Shown here piece by piece: positions 40,601-52,600 of a DNA stretch of 64,000 bases (the first letter of the stretch is position 1; each line of letters opens with the position of its first letter). The stretch comes from Papio anubis (taxonomy: Eukaryota > Chordata > Mammalia > Primates > Cercopithecidae), in the NCBI RefSeq assembly GCF_008728515.1, contig NC_044977.1, forward strand, positions 193,271,603 through 193,335,602, read 5' to 3'. A program made the translations under genes and the position numbers. The notes under the pieces are model-generated. The model searched no databases, was not told the origin of the DNA, and saw nothing but the letters and a program-made list of their open reading frames with translations.

Positions 40601-43600
40601 TCTAGTTTTTTACAGTTTCTTTCTTTTCATTACTTCCGTTGTGGCAGTTGATTTTCTCTAGCAGTGTGCTTTGAGTCCTTGCTTTTCAATTTTGGTGTGT
40701 CATAGGTTTTTGCTTTTAGTCAGCATGAGGCTTACAAAACACATTTTGTAGTTATAAAAAGTTATTTTATTTATTTTTAATTTTTTTATTCTTGAGACAT
40801 AGTCTCACTCTCACCCAGGCTGGACTACAGCAGCATAATCTCGGCTCACTGCAACCTTCACCTCCCAGGTTCACCCAATTCTCATGCCTCAGCCTCCTGA
40901 GTTGTTGGAATTAGAGTTACAGGCCCCTGCCACTGCACCCAGCTAATATTTGTATTTTTGGTAGAGATGGGGTTTCACTATGTTGGCCAGGCCAGTCTCA
41001 AACTCTTGACCTCAAGTGATCTGCCCACCTCAGGTTCCCAAAGTGCTGGGATTACAGGTGTGAGCCACCATTCCAGGCCCATAAAAAGTTATTTTAAACT
41101 GACAGCAACTTAAGTTTGATCATAAAGATAGGAAAAGAAACAAACAAAACCTATACTTTAACTCCATTCCTCCCCAAATCTGGAATTTTTGAAGTCCCAT
41201 TTTTACATATTTTTATATTGCCTATCTATTTAGTGTCTTCATCTTTTTAGGATCATTTACCCAACAACATAATTATCAATATCAGGGAGTTGAAATACTA
41301 AATTCAACTGAAGCTCATACACAATGGTTTGATTAAACCATTATGCCTGAATCTTAGATGCAAGTAAACAGATCACAATGGAGAAATAAAATATCCTTTC
41401 CAGGTCAGGCGCAGTGGCTCACGCCTGTAATCCCAGCACTTTACGGGGCTGAGGCGGGCGGATCACCTGAGGTTGGGAGTTTGAGACCAATCTGACCAAC
41501 GTGGAGAAACCCCGTTCTCTACTAAAAAAATACAAAAATTAGCCAGGCGTGGTGGCATATGCCTGTAATCCCAGCTACTCGGGAGGCTGAGGCAGGAGAA
41601 TTGCTTGAACTTGGGAGGCAGAGGTTGTGGTGAGCCGAGATCATGCCATTACACTCTAGCCTGGGCAACAAGAGTGAAACTCCGTCTCTCTCTCTCCTTC
41701 TCTCTCTCTCTCTCTATATATATATCATTTCCCTATTCTTTAACCATGTTTTCAGCAAGTAAGGTCAGTTTTTCCTATTACTGCTTGGTAATCGTTATTT
41801 GAATGGTATCACCCTGTATTCACATGTAATCTTTATATGAACAGAATCAAGACCTTGGAATTGAACTGGTTCAAAGCAGCTCTTGGTAGAGAGCCACTTC
41901 CACAAGTATACAGAATGTTCTCCTTTAATCACCATAAATGAAATGCACATCTTTCTAACCCTCTCACCCTATGCCTGGGTGGAACCAGGCCTAGTGGCAA
42001 GGGAGAGCATAAGCCATCTCTACGTAAATCATTTTCATCAACTCACAATAAAGCCAATCTCAGAATAAAATCCCAACTACCTTCTTCTGGGAGGATCTTG
42101 ACCACATTCCTCCTTGAAAGAGGAATAGAAATCGCTTAAGTGACTCAAGTAAGTATATGTAGGGAAAAACAGTTTTCCTAAATGCCAACTCAGTCTTAAG
42201 CTTACCATGTTATAATAAGTAACACTCAAGATTAAAATAAAAAGGTACAAAACTCTGTAAAGTATTACACTATATAACTAATACATAACTAAAACATAAT
42301 CACTAAAAATATATGATATGTGCATATCTTCTATATGATATATATGAAATACATGATAAATAGTAAATAAGTGAAAGTACTATGCAATTGCAACGTGAGA
42401 TTCAAGGTAAGAAATATACATTGGCCTATCTTCAATCCCCAAATACTCTTTTTAGTGGTAAAGGAAACAGCTTCAGCTTACTGACATGCCCCTTCCACAG
42501 TGAGCTCTTTATCTGGGACAGGCCCATGGATCACAGCTGAAAGTCAGGTTGTCCCAAGCCAGGTAATGATTTGATCCCCGAAGTGGAGGAAGAAAGGTGT
42601 GATACACACGTGATGGAATAGCATGAAAGAATGAAAACTTTTGACCAAAAAGTTTCTAAAGCTAATTATAGCATATTAAGGTATAAAAAGCAGAATGTAA
42701 AATCAGATTTATGATCTCAACATAAAAATATGAAAAGAAATAATATGTTAATAGGGGTTACCTTTGGTAATATGGGGGAATTGTAGAGGAGAGGGGAATT
42801 GTTTAGGCCTTTCCTGAGATGAGCAATTAATAAAGGATCAGTAGACTGGGTGTGGTAGCTTATGCCTGTAATCCCAGCACTTTGGGAAGCTAAGGCAGGT
42901 GGACTGCTTGAGCTCAGGAGTTCGAGACCAGCCTGGGCAACATGGCAAAATCCTGTCTCGATTAAAAAAAACCTAAAAAATCCCTCCCCACAAAAAAAAA
43001 AGGATCAATAATCTGAACAAACAAGAAGCTGGAAAGCCCCATAGAGGATTTTTTTAAATACTCAAGTATCAAGGGCTTCTACGTTGAAACACTGTGGTCA
43101 GGCAAGCGTCCCTGGGACTTTGAATGCCAGAAATTACTTCCTGGAAAGAAGTGATGTGTTCTTCCTTCAGGTAGAAAAAAATATAATTAAGTGAAATAAT
43201 TATTGGTAACACTGAGGTAGCGGGACCCTATCACATTTGTGTTTAATTTTTCTTCTTATCTGGCTATATATTTTGTTTTTAATTATCTAGTATTTAACTT
43301 GCAGGCTATGTAGTTGAATATGCTTTTTATATAAATAATATGCTTTAAATAAAGAACATGCTTATAGGAAAAACATACTTGACTCTCTCATATAGTCTCT
43401 CAGCTCTGGGGCACCTGAGAGAATGTCCCACACATTTCACGGCTGACAGGAGAATCTTTCTTTTTTTTTGTAGAGATGGGAGTCTTACTATGTTGCTGAG
43501 ACTGGTCTCAAACTCTTGGGCTCAAGCAATCATCTGGCTCGGCCTCCTAAAGTGCTAGGATTACAGACGTGAGTCACTGCACCCGGCCAAAGGAGAATCT

Positions 43601-46600
43601 TAATACCTGTAGGTGTGCTTTGTAACTTGACACCCATTTATCAAATGAGTAACATCAAATGTATCGAATTTCAACAATCAGTAGATTTAACATAAGGATG
43701 AAAAATCCCTTATGTCAGAAACCGAACCACCAACAAATTCCTTAGCATGAAGGTGAAGAATTCTCCATCATCGGCCCCAATCTAAATACCAACTTTGCTG
43801 CTCGGTACTCCTCAGGTTAGGTACAGGCACCTTAGCACACGCTATTACAAACGTGCCGACCTCGCTCCTACTGCCACGACCTTACTCACGCAGAGCTCTC
43901 CACCTGGAACGCCTCTTCGCACCCCATTCAGGGATTCAGGTCCAGCTCTGATTCAACTTTCTCTCAAAACGTTCTAAATAATCTGACCCACTATAGCTCT
44001 TTTATTAGCACTCCAAAAGCATATGATGTCACTATACCATTCCTTCTAAAAATATTTTAAGACCGTTATTTAATATTATATAGCTTGTTTCCTGAAGGAA
44101 AGGGACTATGTATCTTCTATTTCTTTTGTATTTTATTTTATATATATATATACACATATACATTTTTTTTTTTTTTTTTTTTTGAGATGGAGTCTCGCTC
44201 TGTCGCCCAGGCTGGAGTGCAGTGGTACGATCTTGGCCCCCTGCAAGCTCCGCCTCCTGGGTTCCTGCCATTCCCCTGCCTCAGCCTCCCGAGTGGCTGG
44301 GACTACAGGTGCCGCCACCACACCTGGCTAATTTTTTGTATTTTTAGTAGAGACGGGGTTTCACCGTGTTAGCCAGGATGGTCTCGATCTCCTGACCTCG
44401 TGATCTGCCTACCTCGGCCTCCCAAAGTGCTGGGATTACAGGCGTGAGCCATCGTGCCCAGACTGTTTTATTTTTGAGACAGAGTCTCACTCTGTCACCC
44501 AGGCTGGAGTGCAGTGGCGTGATCTCGGCTCACTGCAACCTCCGCCTCCTGGGTTCAAGCAATTCTCCTGCCTCAGCCTCCTGAGTAGCTGGGATTTCAG
44601 GCACCCGCCACCACGCCCAGCTAATTTTTGTATTCTTTAGTAGAGACAGGGTTTCACCATGTTGGTCAGGCTGGTCTTGAACTCCTGACCTCATGATCCA
44701 CTCACCTCAGCCTCCCAAAGTGCTGGGATTACAGATCTTTTGTATTTTAATAAGAAGCAGGAGGAAAATGTCACCCAGTAGAAAGAAAATAGACATCACA
44801 GTCATTCAAACTGAATTTGAATTTGAATCTTGGCTGCTCACAAACTAGATGCACATTCTTTTTTTTTTTTTTTTTTTTTGAAACTGAGTTTTGCTCTGTC
44901 GCCCAGGCTGGAGGGCAGTGTTGGCGATCTCAGCTCACTGCAACCTCCGCCTCCCGGGTTCAAACAATTCTCCTGCCTCAGCCTCCCAAGTAGCTGAAAT
45001 TACAGGTGCCTGACACCACGCCCAGCTAATGTTTGTATTTTTAGTAGAGATGGGGTTTCACCATATTGGCCAGGCTGGTCTCGAACTCCTGAGCTCAAGT
45101 GATCTGCCCACCTTAGCCTCTCAAAGTGCTGGGATTACAGGCGTGAGCCACCTCACCTGGTCTAGATCCACATTCTTGACCAAGCCATTTAAACTCTTGA
45201 AGCTTCAATTCCCTCAGTATACAATGGAGACAAGAATTGCTTCACAGAGGAGGGTGTAACTGACCATCTAGGGGAGGCACTATCATGCAGCACAGAATAA
45301 TATTCTCTTTTCTCTGTCATTTTCCCTCTGTGAACTTCCATTGCATAAATCCAATAAATCCAACAACATCAAGAAGGGTACCTAGAATAAAGTCTTCTTA
45401 CCCATTCTGCTTAGAAAGAAAATTCTGCCAAAAATTCCATAGGATTGGACAGTCTGCAACATAATTAAGTTTGGTCACAGTGTCCCACGTCCAAAGAGTA
45501 TCTCCACTGCATTTAAACCAAGGCGAAGTCTGTGGGTTAGCACGATTGCAGGGCCCTGCTGATGCTGGTCCTCTCACTGAAGTAGGAAAGCTAGGAAGGG
45601 CTTCCTCAAATACTGGATATGACTTTTATCTGCTTGACGGAATGGAAGAAACTTTAAAGGTTTTACTGCAGCACCATAAGGCTGATTTCATGAGCCATAT
45701 AAGAAAGACAATCTTATGACTTCACCAGGCTCATCTTAGTACTGTCTAGGCAGCAGAATGCTTTACAAACAAGGTAAAGCAGGCACACAACACCACTTTC
45801 ATAGTAGTGGCACAGAAGGAAAGAGTGTTTCCGTCTCTTCAGTTTCAGGCAGATGATTTAAAGCTAAAGGGCAAGATGGGCACAATGGCACACACCTGTA
45901 GTCCCAGCTCCTTAGGAGGCTGAAGCTCCTTAGGAGGCTGAAGCAGGAGGATTACCTGACCTCAAAAGTTCAAGTCTAGCCTGGGCAACAATGTGAGAAC
46001 CCTTTAAAAAACCGAAACAGCTGTGGGGAGAGGAATACTGAGAAAAGCTTCAGGCTTAGAGTCCTGGCAGTCAGCTGAAACGCCCTTCCCCTCCTGGGTT
46101 CTGACAATAGCAGTTTCCCCAAAAGCTTCAAGGGTATGTTCCTGTAATTCTTGTACTAAAAATCGAACGAGCAATTGCTAGTTTGCTTTAAAATCACGTG
46201 ATCATCCTGCTTTGCTACCAGTTCTATATAAACTGTTAACCCCAGCATAATCAAAGGGAGACGCGAAAAAAAGAAAACAGGAAATTAAAAAATGTGAAAA
46301 AGTGAAAATGAAGAGGAGAAATGGGAAGAAAGTGGCACTTCCAATCACAACAGTTCCACTGGCATCTGCCCAACTGAAGAGGGATGGCCACACTCTTAAT
46401 GTTTTCATTCCTCAGATAAATATTCACTGAACACCAGCTACGTGTCAGGCACTGGGCTAGGCACTGGTGGTTAAAGAGGGGTTATGAGTCCCATCTGTCA
46501 GAGAACTCAGGATGTAATAGGGGAATGGGCACTTAGAGAGCCATGCTGTGAAGGGAGACGTGAGATGTGCTCTAATAGAGCGGGATGCCTTCTAAAGAAG

Positions 46601-49600
46601 CGTCATTTAAGGGGCGACTAGGAGCTCTTCAGGCAAAGAGGGAGGTATTGCAGTGAGGGTAGAAAAGCAAGAATGAGAACGGCGAGAAAGATGTGAGAGT
46701 GGGTGAGTGTGCCATGATTTTGTAATTGGAAACTTCATTAAGTACTAACATAAAGATTCAGGCCAGGCACCGTGGCTCACGCCTGTAATCCCAGCACTTT
46801 GGGAGGCTGAGGCGGGCGATCACGGGGTCAGGAGAATGAACCTGGGAGGCGGAGCTTGCAGTGAGCCGAGGTGGTGCCACTGCACTCCAGCCTGGGCGAC
46901 AGAGCAAGACTCCGTCTCAAAAAAAAAAGATTCAATACCAGGGTGAGGAGTTTTGACATAGAAAATGTTCTATTTTCAATGGGAAAACCACTGAACATTG
47001 CTTTTGTTTTGTTCTGTTTTTTGAGACAGTCTCACTCCGTCACCCAGGCTGGAGTGCAGTGGCACCAGCTCGGCTCACTGCAAGCTCTGCCTCCCGGGTT
47101 CAAGCGATTCTCCTGCCTCAGCCTCCCCAGTAGCTGGGATTACAGGCATGCACAACCACACCTGGCTAATTTTTTGTATTTTTAGTAGAGACAGCATTTT
47201 GCCATGTTGACCAGGCTGGTCTCCAGCTCCTGACCTCGGATGACCCACCCACCTCGGTCTCCCAAAGTGCTGGGATGACAGGCATGAGCCACCAAGCCCA
47301 GCCAATCACTGAACATCTCTGAGTAAAATATTACAGTAATTTTGTTTCTGAAAAATTAAAGTAGTAGCAGGGTGGGGCTATCTGGAATCAGGACTAAATT
47401 CAAGTTGGAAGATTAGTTAAGAAGCTACTGAGGTATAATCCCCAAGGAGAGATTATATGGGTCTACAGTGAATAAACTATATCTGCCCAGAATTTGTCCC
47501 TTTATTTTGGTAAGAGAACCCTGATTTTCCGCTGAGGAACCACCTCTCTACCACTTACTCGGTCCATGAGGTTCCAAGAGCTCACCCTGCTCTAGGATCC
47601 AGGGTTGGGCACACAACTTAGGCCTGACTAAGCAGAATAGCCCATACCCTGACCACAAGAACGGAAACGTAAGTCAGTCCAAAAAGAGTCAGCCCTGGGA
47701 TTTTTGCTTTGCTGGAGCTACTGGGACTGCATCTTTCTTGTTGCTGGTATTGCTAAGCTTGGAGTTGCTACGATAATCCTGTAGAAGAGTCTACCTGAGA
47801 ATGAAAACAACACATCAGGAGGCAGAGCCCAGAGACACAGACAAATTCTTGACTTTGAACACCCATATTTGGGCATTTCTGAAGCAACAGTACACCCTAG
47901 ATTTTTTAGTACTATAAACCATTCTATTTGGAAATGGAGAGAAAAAGAAGGCTTCAAAAGAAAAATTAGGAACAAAATTTTAGACCCCGGTGATTGCTTA
48001 GATATGGCAAATGGAGAAGAGGAAAATGTCAAATTTCACTCTGAAATTTCACTCTGGCTTGGTTGAGTGAGTGGAAAATGCTATTAACAGAGATCAGAGG
48101 AGGGGAAGGTTTTGGTCAGTGGAATAAGCTTAGTTTAGAGACACTGAAACGGATCTCACTCCTTGATTTCTGACTGTATCTGGATCACAGTGCCAGGAAT
48201 ACTGAGCAGGGCATGTCCCTGAGTTGCAAGCTCAGCAGTAGACTGTAAGGCCAAGGCAGTCTAGGGAGACAGAGCAATGCTAGAAAGATCATTCCTTTAG
48301 CAGTTTACCAGTCTAGTAGTTTTTTTGTTTGTTTGTTTGTTTGTTTTGAGACGGAGTCTCGCTCTGTCGCCCAGGCTGGAGTGCAGTGGCCGGATCTCAG
48401 CTCACTGCAAGCTCCACCTCCCGGGTTCAGGCCATTCTCCTGCCTCAGCCTCCCCAGTAGCTGGGCCTACAGGTGCCCGCCACCACGCCTGGCTAATTTT
48501 GTGTATTTTAAGTAGAGACGGGGTTTCACCTTAGCCAGGATGGTCTCAATCTCCTGACCTCGTGATCTGCCCGCCTTGGCCTCCCGAAGTGCTGGGATTA
48601 CAGGCATCGCCACCACGCCCGGCGTAGTGTAGTAGTTTTACCAGGCAACCTCAAAATAACTGGCATTTAGGAAACGGGGGGAAAGGGAAGTATCATCCCT
48701 GAGCTCCACAGCGTTTTGTTGGAGTGAGAGCTAGACGGAAAACACCAGGGAAGCCCATCACATAAGCACACTACAGGGGGAAGAGGGGGAAGAGGGAAGC
48801 TCAGCCAGCACTCTAGGTCCCAGTGTGTTCAACTCAGATAGAGGAGCCACTGAAAGAGGAAGAACAAATGATGCCCTTGCAAACAGTCACTTGTGGGGGA
48901 GACGCTCGCCTTATTTCAAAAAAAACTAGCAAGGGGTGGAGTCGACATTTTTCCTACATATCAGGCTCTCAGTTAGGAGCTTTATGCACATTATTGTATT
49001 GAATCTTCGAAACTTCTCAGGCAGGAAAGCATTATTCTTCCTACTCAGGCAGGTTAACTTGATCAAGTTAAGCCAAATTAATCCTTGAACTAGGATTCAA
49101 GGATGCAGGTCTATCTGATTTTGAAGCTTATTCACATTTCATTATATCAACTACTTAAAGAAAATATACTAAAAAGTTTCATCTTTCATTTTTAAAATGA
49201 CGCTACCGGCCAGGCACAGTGGCTCATGCTTGTAATCCCAGTGCTCTGGGAGGCCACGGCGGCAAGATCCCTTGAGGCCAGGAGTTCGAGACTAGCCTAG
49301 GCAACATGGTGAGACTCCGTCTCTACAAAAAATTTGAAAAAAAAAATTAGCTGGGAGTGGTGGCACATGCCTGTAATCCTGGCTACTGAGGAGGCTGAGG
49401 CGGGAAGATCACTGGAACCCAGGAGTTTGAGCCTGCAGTGAGCTATGATTGTACCATTGTACTTCAGCCTGAGTGACACAGCGAGGCCCTATCTTTAAAA
49501 TAAATGAATAAATAAAAATGATGCTATCTCATCAAGGAGACTGTTTCTGAACTGGGTGTTTCATTGGCCAGAGAGAGGTTATGTTTGCAGTAACTCAGTC

Positions 49601-52600
49601 ACAAAGCCTCAATTAATAGGCACAAGGAATATATTTACCAGCCGTGTATCTGAAGCTAAGGAGGCCATCAGTACCATGAAGCCTCATTAAACAACACATT
49701 CTGAATTGACCAGCCACCAACACAGTACGCCTATAACTATGACGTGAGTGACTTTGTGAGGATAACCCCACTACTAAAATTAAGTTTTGATTGAAGTTTT
49801 GGTTAAGAGGCAATCATAAAAAGAGTAAAAGACGGGAAAAGATTCTGCAGAGGAGCTATCCTACTGCCCTGGATGACAGGCACAGAATGCTATGAAATTG
49901 ATTCACTATCTTATGCATTCCTTTGTTACTATTAGCACAGTGAGAGGCAGCATAGTGTAAGTATTAAAAGTACAGACTCGGGCCAGGCACGGTGGCTCAC
50001 GCTTGTAATCCTTGGAAGGCCGAGGCTGGTAGATCATCTGAGGTCAGCAGTTCGACACCAGCCTGGCCAACATGGCGAAATCCCGTCTCTACTAAAAACA
50101 CAAAAAATTAGCTAGGCGTCGTGGTGAGCACCTGTAATCCCAGCTACTTGGGAGGCTGAGGTAGGAGAATTGCTTGAACCCGGGAGGCGGAGGTTGTAGT
50201 GAACCAGGATGGTGCCACTGCGCCCCAGCCTTGGCGACAGAGCAAGACTCTATCTCAAAAAAAAAAAAAGTATAGACTCTTGGGCCGGCATGGTCGTTCA
50301 TGCCTGTAACCTCAGCACTTTGAGAGGCCGAAGCTGGAGAATCACTTGAGCCCAGGAGTTTGAGATCAGCCTAGGGTAACATAGTGAGACCCTGTCTCTA
50401 AGAAAAGGACAAAAAGAAAAAAAAAAGCGCAGACTCTGGTGCCGAACTGCCCAGATTTGAATCCAGTTCTGCCAGGGATTTACTGTACAACCTTGGCAAG
50501 TTACTTACCCGTCAATTTCTCAGCTTTCTCATCTGTGCCACAGTGATAACAGTAGTACCTACTGCATACAGTAGTAGTCATAGGATTAAAGAAGTTAATG
50601 CAGTATTCATGTCTTAATACCTTAAAACAATACCTGGCATGTGGTAAATAGTGTTTGTTACATACATTAAAAAAGTAACTAACTCAGGCCGGGCGCGGTG
50701 GCTCATGCCTATAATCCCAGCACTTTGAGAGGCCGAGGAGGGTGGATCACAAGGTCAGGAGATCGAGACCATCCTGGCTAACACGGTGAAACCCCGTCTC
50801 TACTAAAGATACAAAAAATTAGCCGGGCGTGGTGGCGGCGCCTGTAGTCCCAGCTATGCAGGAGGCTGAGGCAGAAGAATGGCGTGAACCTGGGAGACGG
50901 AGCTTGCAGTGAGCCGAGATCGCACCACTACACTCCAGCCTGGGCAACAGAGTGAGACTCCGTCTCAAAAAATAAAAATAAAAATAAAAATAACCCAGCC
51001 TCCCTCACATGAAGTGGTGCAGGGAAATCAAAACAATCCTAAAACGTGTTTAGAATTTACATGGGACCTCTCGCATGAGGCATTTCACAGACATCTGTAA
51101 GAAGAATAAATAGACAAATAGGCAAAACAGAAAGTGAAGTATGGAAAAGGGAAGTAAAATGTTCAGTTTCACTTAGTACAAATCATCCTCAGATCTCAGG
51201 CGGGAGCCCCAAAGTCCTGTTCGTCCAGGTTTTGTTCAACAGGCCACTTTGCACATAAAAGTAGAGCCACCCTTAAAAAGAGCAAGTCTTCACTCAGGAA
51301 CGTCTCATAAATCTTCCCTTGTTGGTATTTTCTCAGAGGTAAATATTCTGCTTCTAGTTTTTGGACCCCAGCTGCTCCTGAGACCATCATTATATCTGAA
51401 ACTGTTTCTAAATGTCAAGCGAGGTCAGGCCTGGTGGCTCACACCTGTAATTCCAGCACTTCGGGAGGCCGAGGTGGGGGAGAATCGCTTGAGCCCAAGA
51501 GTTAGAGACCAGCCTGGGCAATATGGTGGCAGCCTGTCTCTACAAAAAAAGTTTTTAAAATTAGCCAGGTGTGGTAGCTGGCACCTATAATCCCAGCTAC
51601 TTGGGAAGCTGAGATAGCAGAATCGCTTGAGCCCAAGAGTTGGAGGCTGCAGTGAGCCTTGTTCACGGCACTGCACTCCAGCCTGGGGGACGGGGCGAGA
51701 CCCTCTCTCAAAAAATAAAACAATAAATGTCAAGTATGACTCCCTCATGCCACATTCCTGCTCTCGCCTGTCAGCATTCCAGTCTGTTTAAAAGATTAAG
51801 ACCAGAGTTATTAATGAAGCAAACCCTAAATGTGGAAATCATCTCTACAGACTCCGATTCATCATTTACTCAAAGCAGTTTGGTGTTTTTTCGGTTTCTT
51901 GTTTTCTGAAGACAGGGTCTTCCTCTGTCGCCCAGGCTGGAGTGTGGTGGTGCGATCTGGGCTCAGTGGAGCCTCGACTTGTTGGACTCGGGCGATCCTC
52001 TCACCTCAGCCTCCCGAGTAGCTGGGACCACAGCTGAGCACCACTACGCCCAGCTAATTTCTGTATTTTTGTGGAGACGGGGTCTCCCCAGGTTGCCCAG
52101 GCTGGTCTCAAACTCCTAGACTCAAGCGACCCGCCGCGGTCTCCCCCAAAGTGCTGGAATCCCAGGTGTGAGGCACCGCACCCGGTCCACAGTAGTTTTC
52201 CTATTTTCTATCCCCCAATTTCTAGAAGACATGAACTCTCTGACAACGGCTCCATAGAAATACACGTGAACTTGCTTAGTCTGCATTGTGAGGAAGAAGT
52301 GACAGGTCTGAAGACGAAAGGAAATGACACAGAGGTCCTGCCACTCTGACAGCGACTCGCCAATGACCCAGTGCGGAGTTTCGGGTCTCGCGGGCAGCCC
52401 CCACCCCCACCGCACCGCCATGACACTCGCTCCCTTCCTCCCCGGGCTCTCCTCGCCTTCCTCCCCACGCTCACTCCGCCTCAGCTTCTTCCTCAGCCAC
52501 TCACGACGCTTCACCTCCGCGCCCAGGACTTCTTACCGCGCCCTCCTCTTCACGTTGGCCCCACTTGCAGCCACGGCAAGTTGCAGGCAAGGTGGCGCCC

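Larger units (their letters stand above)
36725..41275 (-). mobile_element. L1 element, 3' UTR plus part of ORF2, with five Alu insertions
   Basis: On the plus strand it reads as an inverted L1. The 3' UTR is at 36725-38260 ('tattgcacttactgtaacatc', 'gatggacatttaagttgattcc'). Decayed ORF2 runs from 38275 ('ttggtttgctagtattttgtgaagg') to about 41275. A piece is missing between the two. Alus at 36829, 37628, 39230, 39848 and 40770 and a CA tract interrupt it. No intact frame remains. Confidence 0.85.
49935..50665 (+). mobile_element. MIR split by two Alus
   Basis: 'gaggcagcatagtgtaagtattaaaagtacagactc' (49945-49980) continues at 'gcagactctggtgccgaactgcccagatttgaatcc' (50430) through 'aatacctggcatgtggtaaatag'. 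Each Alu duplicated the 'agtaTAGACTC'-type target. Confidence 0.85.

Noticed and set aside
38275..41275. Possible coding exon with reverse-transcriptase-like sequence
   Set aside because: It is a decayed L1 ORF2 in inverted orientation with no intact frame.
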